Shown: piece after piece, positions 23,847 through 38,200 of the stretch
Layout: each line of letters opens with the position of its first letter
Numbering within the stretch: position 1 is the stretch's first letter
Program-made: the position numbers and the translations under genes
NCBI GenBank assembly: GCA_907165065.1
Contig: OU015542.1
Location: 434,001 to 498,000 of the forward strand
Source: Caprimulgus europaeus
Taxonomy: Eukaryota; Chordata; Aves; Caprimulgiformes; Caprimulgidae
Direction: 5' to 3'
Length of the DNA: 64,000 bases
The notes under the pieces: model-generated
What the model was told of the DNA's origin: nothing
The model's input: the letters and a program-made list of their open reading frames with translations, nothing else
The model's database searches: none

Positions 23847-26609
23847 TCAGTCCCAGACCCATTCCTGGAAAAGAGATTAAAAACTTCCAAACAGAGGACA
23901 CTCTGGGTGGGAAAGGCACATGATACTCTGTCCCCTCCAGGGTTTCAGCCGTTGGGATGTGCTGGGCTCTCAGTTGTCCAGATGGGTCAAATACCAACGT
24001 ATTACAAAGAAAATTAAAAATCTTTAACAAAGTATGTGTTGTATGTAGTGCTTCTTCCCTCTCAGTAGGTCAGCCATCACAGTAAAGAAAGGAATGAGCC
24101 TAGCCTGACATGATTTGTTCTTCTGAAATCCATACCTGTCATTTTTATTACCTTACCTTTTGGGTGGCCATAATCTAATTGTTTAATATTGTTTTCCTGA
24201 AAAATCTCCAGGCTCTGGAGTCAAACTATAATTTGGAGCTGGTCTATAATTTCCACTCCCCTCCTTTCTTTCTCTTCCAAAACCAGATATTATACTTCTA
24301 CCTCAGCTCTTTCTCCCCCTCTCATATTCTTCTGGCTCCCCAAAAACAAGCAATTCAGAGGCAGCTTCAGCTGAATCCTATCTACTCCAGGGGGATGCCA
24401 CCAGGTGCTGTGCATCTTAGTACCTCTGTTCTGGTTCAGTCATCTTTAACTCATCCTTTCTCACACCTGGCCTGTCTAATCTCTTTGTAAAAGGCATTGC
24501 CTTACACAGCTTGTTGCAATTATTTCTTTATTCTGAGTGTTGAAGAATATGCTGAATGCTTCAGCCTCATCTGTGTCATCTGTTATTTGCTGCCATGGTC
24601 CCATAGAGCTAGGCTTCCCTTTGTCATCTTCTTGCTTTGAAGGTATTTCTGGAGCCTTTTCTCCTGCCCTTTCTGCTCCTCACCAGCCTGGTGTGTGTTG
24701 GGAGTGCTGTTTCTGTTCCAGTGTGATTGTGCTTCCACTCTACATGCTCTATGCTCACGTGTCCTCACTCCCATTCACTGTGCAGGTCTTTATTTTGAGG
24801 CTCTAAAGAGTTCATGATGCAGCCATAGTGGCTCTCATTATTCTTCCCTTTCCTCTGCATCAGTATTGTTCTCTCTTAAAAGTAAACGGGAAACATTTTC
24901 CACTGCGAGCAAGGGAGAGATTTGAGGACATGTCAACCCTGCAGGCACATTCTGAGAGGTCCCTGGGTGCTGGGGGGCTCAGTTTGAGACAGCCTTCCAG
25001 TGTGAGGTTGTGCGATTCTGGGGGGGAGCAGGCAAAATCTGAGCTGCATGGTGGGCTCCTCTCTGATCCACACTCCCTTTCCATCCATTTTGTTTTGATC
25101 ATCTCACCTCTTGTCATTGGCCATCTGGGAAAAGATTTCCTGCCAGGCTCATTAACTCTTATGGCACTATTCTCTTTTTCCACATTATTTTTTGCCATGT
25201 TTCAGCTTGGTACAGACACTGGTGGGAGGTGATGTTAAGGTGAGACATACTATGCTAATAGGACACGGTACCTCTAATGGCAGTGAACCAGCACTGATCA
25301 TCTTGTGGTACTGTCTCTGCATCAGTCTCAAAAAAACCACAGGTTGATCTTGCCTGGATGGAGGACGAGTGGAGGAGCAGCTTCTTGTGCCATAATTCAG
25401 GGTTTCAGTGCAGCACAATTTTATTTATATTATGTGCTTAACAAGAGTAATTCAGTACATGACAAAACTTCATTGGAAAACACCAGGATTGGGATCCCTA
25501 AAGTGATACAGAAAAAGATGCTTAAAGGCATCTGTGAAGGTTGTTTAAGATTGCAAGATCCAAGAGAAGGGGTGGAGACATTTTGTACCAGTTTCAAAGA
25601 AACACGGAGACTGAGGAAGCATTAGAAATTTTGTTTCATGCCAAAATGCAGCTTAATAAAAGAGATAACAACAGGAGATCTGGACAACTGCTGTCCAGTT
25701 GCACATCAATACCTGTTAAAAGCTGCTGTGTCCTTTGGCTGGGTTACAGCTGAGCTGGACAGGTCCGAAAAGGAGCCAGAGATAGAAGTCCTTTAAAGTA
25801 GGAGCATAAATACTTAAAACCCTTTCTTCTTTAACAAGAGACTTTCTGGAGTCTTCATCTGGGTTCTTCTGTCTTGGACTCGGGTCAGGCTTGGCACAGG
25901 AATGCTCTGAAATCACTCAACTGCTTTGAGTCCTTGGACAGAAGTAGACATTCTTCTTGGGACAAATTTGAATCCAAACCGTCTTGGCCAGGAACCCTTA
26001 ATAGCTGCCAATCCTTCAGCTGGTGCCATAATGCAGACAGGAAATAGGTGCTGTTCTTCAGTAGCTTAAAATACAATACAAGGTGGCTTTTTGCTCCCCT
26101 TGGTAAACCCAGGGTGAAGGTCCCCGGGTTAATTTCTGACTTGCAGCAATGTAAATGTTGATAATCCAGCCCTCACTGGGACAATTAAAATTTTATTCTA
26201 GTCTCCAGGTGCTGTCCAGCTCATGCTCTGAGATCCTGGTGGTGTTTTTAGCACACTCCTGCCTGGCTAATTTATGAAAACAGAACAGACACTTACAGAA
26301 CAGCATCCTTAATTCCTTTGGAGCCAGCTTCTTTGTCCTGAAATGGGCCAAATGACTGACTGTGAAGAAACTGTGACATGTAACTCAAACTGTGACCCAG
26401 GACATAGATTAGGTTCTTAAATGATGAAGTCCTGTTCTTGATCTAGAGCTGGAAACTTGGGACTTGAACTTTCCAAGCTACAACCTGTGGCCATTGCCCT
26501 ATCCCCTCTTGTTATTCTGGCTGTTACTGCTGAGAAGAGTTTGGCTCTGTGATCTTTTTCATTTCTTTTCCAGTAGTTGCAGGCTGCTCCTACACCTCCA
26601 TTGATTCAT
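23847..26609. other. Noncoding sequence, no gene seen
   Basis: Apart from a possible old LINE piece (24520-24700) nothing is recognised. Minus frames at 23644-24030 (128 codons, partly in the LTR) and 24860-25198, and the plus frame at 24828-25232 (134 codons), lack domain features. Confidence 0.4.
24520..24700 (-). mobile_element. Possible ancient CR1-like LINE remnant
   Basis: On the plus strand 'aatgcttcagcctcatctg' followed by 'tgttatttgctgccatgg' and, about 70 bases later, 'ttgaaggtatttctggagcc' resembles a strongly diverged antisense CR1 ORF2 region between the reverse transcriptase and endonuclease parts. The match is from memory and weak; it could be chance. An alignment to reconstructed CR1 consensus sequences would settle it. 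Confidence 0.35.
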
Positions 26610-26900
26610 CTTTTTACTGGGCTAGACAAGCCCAGCTCCTCATCCTCTCTCCACATGATGTGTGCCTCTGACAGTGATGTTAGCCTCTCAAGTTTCTCCA
26701 AATTCCTCTGGATCCTCAGATCCTCCCAGGGTAACTGAGCTCTGAGGTGATGACAGCTTCCCCCAGCCTGCTGGCTGTGCTTCTCCTGATGTACACCAGC
26801 CCGTGGTTTTCCTTATTTGCAGTTAGAGCTCACTGTTATCTTAATATTCAACCTTGTGTCCACTGGAACGCCTAGGTCCTTTCCAGCATTGGTAGACTTG
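26610..26900 (-). mobile_element. Old CR1 LINE fragment
   Basis: The plus strand reads 'gctagacaagcccagctcct', 'ctggctgtgcttctcctgat', 'gtacaccagcccgtgg' and 'cctaggtcctttcc' in the same order as the antisense of the CR1 ORF2 3' part in birds ('aacaagcccagctc ... cttctcctgatgcagccc ... cccaggtccttctc'). There are internal deletions and many changes and no open frame survives, so this is an old copy. Both ends are approximate; the extreme 3' UTR is missing. Confidence 0.7.
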
Positions 26901-27591
26901 ATTTTGATGGAAAACTAATAGTTATGTTGAATCTGATATGAAATATTAAATCTCTATTCAAGGTGACATTTCATAAATTACATCTGCGAGATCATGGAAC
27001 ACTCAAACCTTTTTTCAGTAAAGATGTTTACTCCTATCAGGAAACACAACTGGAATGTCATTCCTGGGGTAAAACCCAGAAGATCCAGGACCAGCAGATC
27101 TAGTGTGGCTGTGATTTTAGTTCCATACATCTACACATGCAAGGACTGGAATCTGCATTAACTGAGTGCACTGTGCAGGTGCTAATGTAAATGCTGCTTT
27201 TACCTGGTCCCAGTGTACACAAAGCCCAGGTGTGGCTTAGAGTCGTCCCTGTCAGGACACACCTGTGTAGGAAGTTTGGTTATGGATTCAGGCTTAGCTA
27301 ATGAACAAAAACAAGGGAGGTGCCCCCATGCTCTGTGGTGTGTTTCTGTTTTCTCAGCCTCTCCAGCATGTCCTGGGCTCTTGGCTGTTCCAGGCTTGTG
27401 TTGTCCTGGGCATTTGCAGGCAGGCTGGCAGTTTGGATCCCGTGCTGCCAGCCCACTGTGAGTCAAACTGACCCAAACAGCCATTTGGGCCATTACTGCT
27501 TTTCTCTATTCCTATCAGATTGGTATTTTCATTTCTGAAAAAAACTCACGACTCCTGTCAATCCCATAATTGAATCCAGTTTGGAAATCAG

Positions 27592-27643
27592 ACAAAAAAA
27601 ACAAAAAACCAAACCAAAACAAACCCCAAAAGAACAACACCCA
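27592..27643. repeat. A-rich simple sequence
   Basis: A run of A interrupted by C in an irregular (A2-8 C1-4) pattern. It resembles a degenerate poly(A) but no retroposed sequence is recognised before it. Confidence 0.75.
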
Positions 27644-30600
27644 AACTGGTTCTTCCCATCACCCTGCTGCACTACAGAGAATGTGCAATCTAGCGCCAAG
27701 CCAGGGGGGTAAATGCTCCGGAATGCTTGAGTTCACTGAAGGCTGCACTTGATTTCTCTTCTGCATTACCTTTTCTCCTGCAGACCTACAGCAACCTCCA
27801 GGCTGCCTGAATGTGAATATGAGTGTGAGTGTGGCATTTGGGGCAATACTTTTCATCCCAGTATTGGTGTCCCAGCTGTTCCTCCATGTTCCTTTTACTT
27901 CACATGGGAAGAGTATTTTAGGTGCCTCTGCAGCACAGTGCAGTGGTTTCTGTCCTCTCCCATGTAGCTGGTGGGCAATGCATTACAACCCTTTCCCCTA
28001 CCTTACCCTGCTCTGTGGGCCATAATGTGAGCAGGACGCTGTGGTTGTGGTACTTTTGGCCCCTGCACTGGTGCTGAACGTGGTGCTCATCTCCTCTAAA
28101 GTCCTTTTTCACACAGATTTTCCTGCCCTCTAAGTTTGTATAAAACCTGAGCTCCAGGTGAGCAACAACAGAGCTGTTGGAGATTGGTAGAGGCTGCAAG
28201 CACTGGAGATTCCTGAATGCACTCTGGCTTGACGATCCAATGGCTAATTATTCTCTCTAACAAAAAATGTGTCATATTTCAGTTAGCCTGATCTGATTTC
28301 GGAATACACCCACAGGATTCATGCATGCTTCTCTTTCAAGTTGAAGAGCCCTTTGCTTTCAGAAGAAACTTTACCTTTTATCTGATGAACTCTAGTAGGC
28401 TCTAGTTTTAGTTTTCCAGCACTTAAAAATTATACCTGAGCTTTCCTATTTTTTCATCATCCTTTTGAAAGCATGACTTGTGGAACTAAACAGAGCCCCT
28501 TCCTTTTGCCTCACCAGATGCTGGCTGCACTGCCTGTAAGATTGCTCTTGCCAGTTCTGTTGAGGCCAATCTTCCCTGTTTCCCTGCTGCTCAGCATGTG
28601 GAAGCTCTCTGGACCATCCCTGGAGCACCCGCTGGAGTGCAGAGCAGGAATCCTTAGGACATCTAGACCTGGAACATCTTCTAGAAGATGACCTGAAATC
28701 AGAGTGCACCTGTCTGGAAAACCTGGAGCCCCCATTAGACATCCCACAAGCAGCATGATGCAGCTCCTACTCACACGCTCAAGCATTGGCACCCCTCACA
28801 TACTCCAAAAATTGCCAGCATAGCCAATACAAGCAGTCCTCTTGTTTGTGATGGTGTTACTGCAGCACCCACAGGCCATGGCAGGGACCAGGCATCCTCA
28901 ACACACCTGGGTCACCATGATGCATGTCCATAACACCAGTGTCCAAGGAAGGGGAAAGGTTGTCAGCCCACCTCTGGCAAAGATCTCTGCATTATGAAAC
29001 ATGGGTGGAGGAAAATGGTGGAGATATTAGGCATCCAGCAGTTTTATCAGCAAAATGAGCACAATTAGTGTATTAATTTCTACCTGCTTGGCACAATGAG
29101 AAGCTTTACGCAAGATTATTAATGAGTACTAGGACAGGAGTCAATCAAGCTAGCAATGGGTTGATTATCCTGACTAAAAACACTTCATAGATGTCTGGTA
29201 TTCCTAGGTGGTTGGGTTAATGTGTTTGTGAAATACAGCTTCTCCTCCTAAGCAAAGTGCTCTGCAGATTTCACCTGTCTGCAGAGTGCTCTCTGTCCTA
29301 TACTGTACAACTTTGCTGTGCAATTCTCCCAATAAGAAGTTTTACAGCCATGCCATGATTCTCCATCCTGCTTCAACCTTCATCCAGGACTCCAGCAGAC
29401 AATGGTCAAGGTTGAGCCATCTTAGTGTAATTGAGTAGATCAGCTCAGCCACCTGAAAGTGGCATCTGCCCAACTACAGACCTAAAGCTCTTTGATAAAC
29501 ATCTCTACAGTCTTCACTGGTGCTGTGCTAAGGCGAGAACTGAGGTGTGGTTCAAGTGGTACCACTGCTGTTAGCATGCAGTGTGCCAGGAGTGATGGGT
29601 ATAACCCTGGAGCAGGGATGGAGGAACCCTGCTCCTAGGGATAGACAGTCTGTGTGTCCTGCCCATGTGGTTGGCACAGGGCTCTGTCATTTCTGCCATC
29701 AGCTGAGATGATGCCTACGACATCGTAGATGCTAGGAGGGATAGCAGAACCTATGATAACGAATAAGAGTGTGCCTATGTGATGCCTCCTCTCTCCCAAA
29801 CTGGCAGCATGAACAGAGAATCAACTGTTGAAACAGGCAGATATTGTCAGAGTGGACAGCTACCTTGAATCAACTACCTTAAATCTCAGTTCTCTGTTGT
29901 GAGATCTGCGATTTGTGATAGAAATATCTCATGAATGAGGCCTGGAAGTGTCTACAGAGAGTTGTGTATGTGATTGACATGCAATAAAGCTACAAAGCAA
30001 GTCAATGGAAGGCTGTAGATCAAGGTGGTCCTGGTCCTTGTCTCTCTGGTTTCTCAGATCTGGGACACTGACTTGTGTGCTAATGGGACTCCTCTTTTTC
30101 CTTTCTTGGTGATCCTGACCAGAGGTCAGTAGCTTTTGATTTGGAAGATGCTTTGTCAAAGCAGGACTCAGAGCTCCCTGTAGCCTCTGCTCCACTAATG
30201 TGACTACCTACAGTGAGGGCAGAAGAGCAGACTAAGCACTCAGCACATCACCAGCATTTGCTCTCATTGCTGCCTGGGGTTGTGCTTTCAGTGGTGCACC
30301 GTGTCTCCAAGGTGCTCCTTGCCACGTGCTGTGGGCAGTGCCTGAGCCTGTAGCACCAGGGGTGGCACAGCGGCTGCCACTGACTCCAGCGCTGTGCTGG
30401 AGGACTCCAGACAGAGCTGAACCAGCTTCACTAGTGCAGATGGGTGATAACAGTGAGGGTGAGGATGGTACCTCCCATACCTTCACACTGGTGAATGAGG
30501 GGAACCACCCTTGAGAGCAGCCCTCTCAAAGCACTGGAGCTGGCTCAGCGTGCAGCAAAGCTGCTTGTCCCCCTGCCCATATTCCCATGGAATGCAGGAA

Positions 30601-32166
30601 GGATGGTTAGGTTTCAGGGTTTTGGTTTAAGCAGGTGACCAGGGTGAGAGAACTCAGACAGCATAATGGATGATTAAGGAGCAGTAATTACCTGTTTAAC
30701 TCTGGTCACCTGCCATGTGCCATCATAGAGTAAGCAACTAACGCCAATAAAATGCAGAGTACGTAGCTGACGATGAGGACTGGGAGGTGATGGAAGAGTC
30801 TGTAGCCCACAACTCAACTGTAGAAATGTCTGAATGACCACCTCAGGATGAATTCCAAGTCTATTCAGTATGAGGTCCTCCTCTACCAAAAGCAGTGAGC
30901 AGAGTACAGAAATAATCCCCAAACACAAAAACCTTCTGCGCCAGGGAGAGTGCCAGGGCACAGGACAGAGGTGTGGTGGAAATGTCCTCTCTCTGGAGTC
31001 TCCCACAGGCAGTAGACACAGCTGAGTGTGAGACATATCAGATTGGATTTATCCCACTTAACTTCAGACTCTTCCAATGATGTCTGCAAGTGAGCTGGTC
31101 ACCTGGAGTTCTGGCAGGGCATGTTTCACTTGGTATTAAGACTTTTTCAGAATGAGGAGCACAGTTATTTCTCTTTACCAACTACAAAGGAAGTCTAGAT
31201 TTTTATATTTGGTAGATTAATTCATCAAGTGTGAGAAGAAAAAGGGTAGACAAACTATTTGCATAGCTAAGGAATCATAAAAGCTTGCTTACACAAAATG
31301 AACCACTTTGATTTACTACAGGACATCACTGGGATCTGGGACAATAAGAAGGGTATTATCTGAGGAGATTTCAAGTCTTGTCCACTTTATATCTATCTGT
31401 TACTACCCTGTCTCTAATTGCAAAGATTAACACAACAGAATGGTGCTGTTTTCCATATTTTTAGAGAACAAGGTATTTTCTAACAAAAACCAGCCAGAAT
31501 TGCATCTTCAGAATGTTCCCTCTGGTACCTGGATGAAAATATCACCATCTGGAGAACTCACCTCAAGGAGGAGCTCCTTAGGAGCTACTGATCCCTTCTC
31601 TGAAGGGGTGGTGGGGTTGGGATAGCAGGAAATCTCAGTTCCAGCTGATATTAGCTCAGTTGCTTGAATTCAGGATGAGTGAGGAACGGATTAGTCAGAT
31701 AAGTTCTGTAAGGGGTCAGAGGAAATCCAAAAGGCAAGGATTTGAGCACAGTGTAATGGGAGACACACATTGTAGTCAGAAATGAGAATGAGTATGATAT
31801 GTTGAGCTCAATTACACTTGGTACAAGTCTAAGGATGCCCTTGGGGCTGTGCCAAGCTTAGCAGACCATAAGCTGGGTTGAAATCAGCACAGCAAAGAGG
31901 AAAAAGCAGGATGTCCAACAGAAGCAGCAGAAAGCTCCTCTGAACCTGAAACCCAGAGAAGACAACCAAACTGGATGCCCTCAGCTGAGAGTTATGGGCT
32001 GTATAAATGTAACTGAGAATGACGTCTGGTAACAATAAAATCAGAAAACCAATGCTAGAGGATGGTAGAATGGAGATATGAAGTGTTTGCACAAATATTG
32101 GAAGAGAGCAATACTGTGAGGGAAATGGATCCTTGATCAACTGCAAAGCTGATGAAGTTAATGACA

Positions 32167-32204
32167 GCTTCAGCGAACTGAAGCAGCTGCTGTTGCAGCT
32201 TTTT
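32167..32204 (+). other. Two abutting perfect hairpins followed by T5
   Basis: GCTTCAG-CGAA-CTGAAGC (32167-32184) is immediately followed by AGCTGC-TGTT-GCAGCT (32185-32200), and then T's to 32204. In form it resembles the end of a small structured RNA with a Pol III stop, but I see no A/B box or snRNA-type promoter upstream. In a vertebrate genome it may be chance. Confidence 0.45.
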
Positions 32205-35200
32205 CTCTAATGGGGAAATGGATTAAGTCCAGAAAACAAAGAACTGACAGCAACTTCAGAAAGCAATTCATTGGAAAAAGCTGTTTTGGAAATCCTGGGA
32301 AAGCACACAGAGGAAACACCTGAGTGAATGGGTTTTGGAGAAGGTAAAGAAATGATGAATTTTCAAATTAACAGCAAGTAATTAAAACAGTTCTTTGCAG
32401 GTGAGAGGGGGCACAGTATGTGTGTGTGAATATTTTTGACTCATTATAAACTAAACCAATGAATCTTTATTATCATAGACCAGAGCTCAGGAACATGGCC
32501 TGGAATAACCTGCAGGACTGTGGGGCAAAAAGGGTGGGTGGAGGTTCTTGGAGGTTCCTTCCCATGCCTGTAAATGAAACAGACCAGGCTCTGTTCTGTG
32601 GCCTGGAGGTCAGATGACGGGATATGGCTCATGTGCACGTGGCTGAACACTTCCCTCCTGCACAGGATGGCTGTGCCCGCTCTCGGGGAGCATCCCCTGT
32701 CTTGGGCTGCGTGTCGTATTAAGTCTTGCAGTTTTCCGAGTGGGTGTTAGTTGTCCTGGGCCAGAGCTGTGCCAAGATCCATGCAAACTGTTGTCTGGAC
32801 ATATGTGGGACTCTGCTAAGCCTGGGTCCTCTTTATCCACTAGTGAAGAAAGAGGCTGTGAGTGCAGAGGTGCAGAGCCTCTCTCCTTGCACCCGTTCAG
32901 TTTGCTAGGTACCTTTGCAGCTTTCAGATACAGCTAGTGCAAAAGATGTGATAGCAAACTGGTAAACCTTGCCAGGCACCTATCATCCTCGAACTCTTGG
33001 CCATGTACTGTGGTTCTGTAGCACAACACAGCAGTAAAAATGCTGCAGGCCACTGGCCATGCAGGCACACTGGCTGATTGCCATGTGGAAGTGGTATATT
33101 GGAATATCTCTTCTCCGTTAGCATCACATCACAACCGAAACAGCACAAACTTGGAGGCCAGATTCCCAAAAACATTTCATCAAAAGCTACAACACAGGCA
33201 GAGAAAGCAGATATGAAGTGGGAGAGCTAGGAAGAACAGTAACAGAGTACATGCATCCTGTACTGGGAGAAATAGCAAAGGCCAGCAAGAAAAGAGGAAT
33301 TTGCATGTAGAAATGAGGTTAGATTTGATAGGAGTTTCCAGATCCAATAGCCCAACAGAGGCAAAGCAGCTGCAGCTCCTTGTTCCCAGGCCCAGGCAGT
33401 AGTGAGTCTGGTCAGGATGAAGAACATTAGTGGAAAATTTACACATATGTGCATACCACATATGGATCCCTCCAGTAGCTGGGCTTAGACAGTCTGCCTG
33501 GTAGCTGGGTCCTGGGCCTCCCCAGTTCTGACACCTCGGAGCTGCAGTTGCTCTGATTCCCTTGGATACAGAGGTGTGCAGTTACATATACTGAGGACTC
33601 ACACACTCCCTCCCATTCCCTGCCTTTTGTTCCTCCTCTAGACATCCCAAAATGTCTTGTGCAATTCCAAAGTGCCTTTCCTGGCATCAGGTAACATGGC
33701 CCATGCCCTCAGGCAGTGACTCTTCCCAGCACGTGAGGCTATCTGGAGAACTGCTCCCATTGACTCCACTGGTGGGTGTTCCACCCGGACCATGAAGCTG
33801 ATGACTCTGCTCTCTGCTCCAACAGACATGAGAGGAGCTGGGGTAGGGTGCTGTGTTCACTCTAATTAGGTTATTTGGGTTCCATTGACTGTTGCTGTTC
33901 CTTTATGTTTGTGGAGATGAGCTGACAAGAATTGCAAAACTATTCTTGAGGAAAGGTGCCTTGGAACAAAACCACTCTTAGAGAACAGCAACAATGAGCA
34001 AGACCTTGAAGAGTTAACGAATGGAAAAATAAGACAAGGATAAGAGGAAAAAGTTAGAATCTGTAAATAATCAGTGCAGACAACACTAGTGAAAACATGT
34101 CAACATAACCACACTTGCTTTTGTATCGCAAAGTGCCTGGGATGTTGGCGCACTTGGCAACAGCTTCTCTCAGGCTGGGCTGAAAGCATCTTGTTCATAG
34201 GAGCTGCTGAGAACTAACAGCAAAAATGGATTTCTCCTCAGCAGAAGATTTTCAAGGAAGTGAAATTCAGAGAGGAGTTCAGACAGCAAGCAGGGGTTTT
34301 GCTGGGTTCTGGCTGAAAACCGTCTTCCCAAACCTGAGTAATCTAGCTCTTGGGAACAATGACAAAGAGCCTCTCTCGTACTCGAGGAGTTTCTGGGACT
34401 GCACAAGTGCACTGAACATTGTCTAGCAAGTTGATGAAGATGTTCAAGAGGAGTGATGTGAGTGTTTGTCCTCACTGGGGACAAGTCTTTGCTTCTTTGA
34501 CTGAAAATACTTTGCAGACAACATCCTTCTTTCCTAACCATTAAGCAGCTTCCTCTTAAAAAGTGGGTTATTACTTTGACAGCAGAAAGAACATATTTGG
34601 GAGATCACCTGGAATAACGTTTGAATCTGTTATTTCACTGAACTCTGTTGCCCTATAAATAATCCTAACCAAAGCTACTGCTGGGTTTTCAGATCAGCTA
34701 GTCCTTTTCTCAGCATGCCTCCTGTTCACTGCTCTGGGATCACATTAGTGAATGCCTTCACCTCAGGCAGCTGGCATGGTCGTACGCCTACCCTTTGCAA
34801 TGGTACTACCAGGTAATGCTCCTTTCTCAGTACCACAGCTGCTACTTTATCTGCATCTGTCTGCAGAGGTCATGGTTTCCCTTGAAATCTAGAGCAGAGG
34901 TTGGTCAAGCTCTTACTTCAGAATAGCACAGAGAATCTCAAGGTACTTGACTATAAATTGAAGCAAATGTGAGAGAAAGATTCCCATATGGGACAAGTTC
35001 TGATGTTACAGCAAAGGAAGTAAATTCCAGCAGGATCTTAATGCAATAATGAACAAGAAAAACTTTTTAGAAGTGCTCCAGTTCCTGCCCTTGCTGTCAC
35101 AGGCTGCACTAGATGTTTGGTTAGGTGGTCTCCAGGGAACCCTGGTGTCTTGTGGTCCGTATGAAATGCCTAAGGGATAGAGAATCTTCACTGGACATCA

Positions 35201-38200
35201 CCAGGGAGGGGATATCCCCAGACTCTGTGAGTCTTTTCCCTATGCCAGAGTCCAAAGAGACGGCTGCTGCCAGTGTCCCAGCAGATGCCCAGATGACAGT
35301 GTTGGGAAGGGGCTATCCCAGTTGGGAACATGTTCCATACAGCAAAATGACCACCTTGGCAAGCGTTTGACTTCAGAGCCCTGTGGCTGCTGTGATATTG
35401 GGTGGATGTGAACTCAGAGCATTTCTGATCTCAGTTTCATTGCCTTTTCTTTCAGTTTTCTGTGTTCCAAATGGAATCTCTACAGAAAGATTTAGCTCCA
35501 GGCTGTTATTTTTATAAACTACTAGCACTTTCTGTCTGTTAGCCATTCTGACATCTTCCAGGTCCCTTCCTTGTCTCTGTGTTTCCCTGCCTTCTTTGCT
35601 GGTTTTCTTTTCCTCACCAAAATGCTACCTACAGCCCAAGATTGATGATGACCTCGTACTTACAATCTCTCTGACATATCAAAAATTATTCCTTCCCTCC
35701 TGGCCTCTCATTCCTCTGTACTTCCTCTTTCTGAAGCTGATGATGCCATGGGGCTTAAAAAACCAAAAATATTTAATTCATGCAAATAGGAAAAGGAACA
35801 GTATAGTAAAAAAGGAGCTTTGTTCCACAGCGAGCACAACACCCTCAGCTTTCAGCTATCTCAGGGTTTCATGTCATATCTGCCTAAGTGAGACATTTTA
35901 CAACCCATGGAGATTGCAAGACACTTTTGATTAGACTTTCCAAGCTGTTAACCCCTTGTGCACCTAATAAATCCAGATTTCCTGTCCCTGGCATTTCTCT
36001 TCCCACCTCAAAGCAGCAGCTCCACCATCAAGCCTGCACATACAAGCAACTACTTCTCCTGTCCTCACTTAAACCCTGGAATAAGATCAGCAGCTAGAAA
36101 TCCAGCATCTACTCTCCTGGGAACAGAGCAGCATGACCATATGGGTACTCAGTACTTCTAAAGACATGTGCCTACCTGTGCTCTTACCCTATAAAATGTG
36201 CACTGCTTTTTGTTGGGGTTTATGTTTCACTGTAAAGCTGGCATTGCTGTCCTAAATTAAGATTTTTATTATTTCACCATTTGATGTTCATTAAGGTTTT
36301 TATTGACAACAGTTCCATAAAAGTTTGTAAGTTACACAAATGCCTTACACCAAATAAAATGGGCTTTAATTAAAGCTCTGCCCAAAGTCTGATGAGTGTT
36401 ACTGCAGCTCTTCCTCTCAGAGGCACACATCTGCTTGTCTTGCCGCAGAGGAACCTCTTGCAGCACTGAAGGTCTCACAGGAGGCAGGGAGTGCTCCTGC
36501 CAGCATCACCATCTTCGCTTTGCTCTTCCCTGGGCACGCTTCAGGGCTCATCTGTAACTACTCAGCCTATTCTTAAGCTTGCTCTTCCTTCCTGTCTGAG
36601 TGCCCAGGCAAAACCTTCATCTGCCAGCCACAGAGGGCAATTTCTCCTAAAAGCCATGAATTTCCTGCTTTGAGGACCAACATGCATCATGGTCATTTCT
36701 AATTGGAGAACCTGCAGCTATTTCTGAATGTCCCTTGCTTCATCCAAAACTGCACCTCAAGAGTGATGGGGACTCTCCAGCCTTGGAGGACCATGTTCAT
36801 ATGTTGATTTCAGTGTCTGAGTGTTGAGACCCATAAAGGGGAGAGAACAAACATGTAAATCAGATTCTCCAGTAAGAGGGAGATGTTACAGAAATGCAAA
36901 TATATTGAGAACCACTTTTCTTTCCCAGGCTTTGAGATCCACTGTTTCAAAGACAGGATGGATTAGACCATCTCCTGGGAATAGGAGTCAAGTTCCTTTG
37001 GATGGAGCCTCCCTCACCCACAGCTGCAGAGGACAGAAACTGTGCTGGTCTATATGACCCTACTCTCAGCTACGGATGTCTCAGTAAGACCCTGGAGAGA
37101 AAGGAAAAGTTTTGGGTTTGGTTACACAAAATATTTATTCTATCCACAAATGAAATTTCTTTCTTTTAGTCTGAAGTGGTTTATCCCCCATGAGCTCTCA
37201 GTTCTGACCCAAAGTGTCCATGTGGTGAGTCTTATAGCATGTGGAAACGGGTTTACAAATGCATTTAGCATGACCTAAAATACTCCAAGAGGGCTGTTTC
37301 CCTGTAAATCCACCCTCCTCTGTCCAGATTGTCACTCAGCACTGCTGCAGGCACCACGGGTGGAAAGCAGGACTTCTCAGCTTATTTAGACAAGTGCTTC
37401 AAAATGCTTGTTAAACTACTGAAGCTGCAGCCATCCTCTGAGGCTGCTGGGAAGAAGTATGCACTGACTGTGCATTATCAGTCTGTGTATTAACAACCAG
37501 ACCAACACAGCCACGGAGAGACCTTTCTGACACCAGCCAGTTCTTGCAATACTACCAGGAGGACATGGAGGTCACAGGGATCACCCTTCTCACCTGAGCC
37601 ATTTCGAGCAGTTACCCCTGTTAGCATGCAGGAGATGTGTGTGGAGCTCCCAGAGTTTGTGCCAAATCAGCAGATAACAAGACATGCTGCTCTTCCCTGA
37701 TGATTTGAGTTCTGTGCATTTGTAGAAAGAAAGGCTCCTCTAACACTTAATCTAAGCAGTTATTCATGTTTAGTTGCTGTTTGTCTCTTTTTTAATACAA
37801 CTGAAACTTATCATAAATGTTTCATGAGTAAACAATTATGTTAATCTGTTTCCTGAGCATGACTGTTGCTGGCAGTGCTGCAGAGAACATGGCACAAAAA
37901 AATCCATCTCTGACACCAGTGTTGGGCATGCCTGAAAAACGGAAAGAATGTGAGGCCAGGCTGGTTGGGTGGGTATTGATGAAGCCATTGGGGAGGACAC
38001 TGTGATCTTCAGAGCCCCAAAATGCCTTTCTTCCAGGTTTCAGTGCTAGGGTACAGTGCTGTACAACATGGTGCAGGAAATGAGAGCAAGACTTGTCCCC
38101 CTTACACCTCTGTCAGATGTCCTGCAGGAGACTGACTTTGTTGTGATCCCAAGCAACGTGCTGTGATGCGGGGACAGGGAAATCATCCTCCCTGGAAAAC

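Noticed and set aside
30350-30370. CTCF-like site GCACCAGGGGTGGCAC
   Set aside because: Matches only part of the core motif; too weak to list without ChIP data or a position-weight-matrix score.
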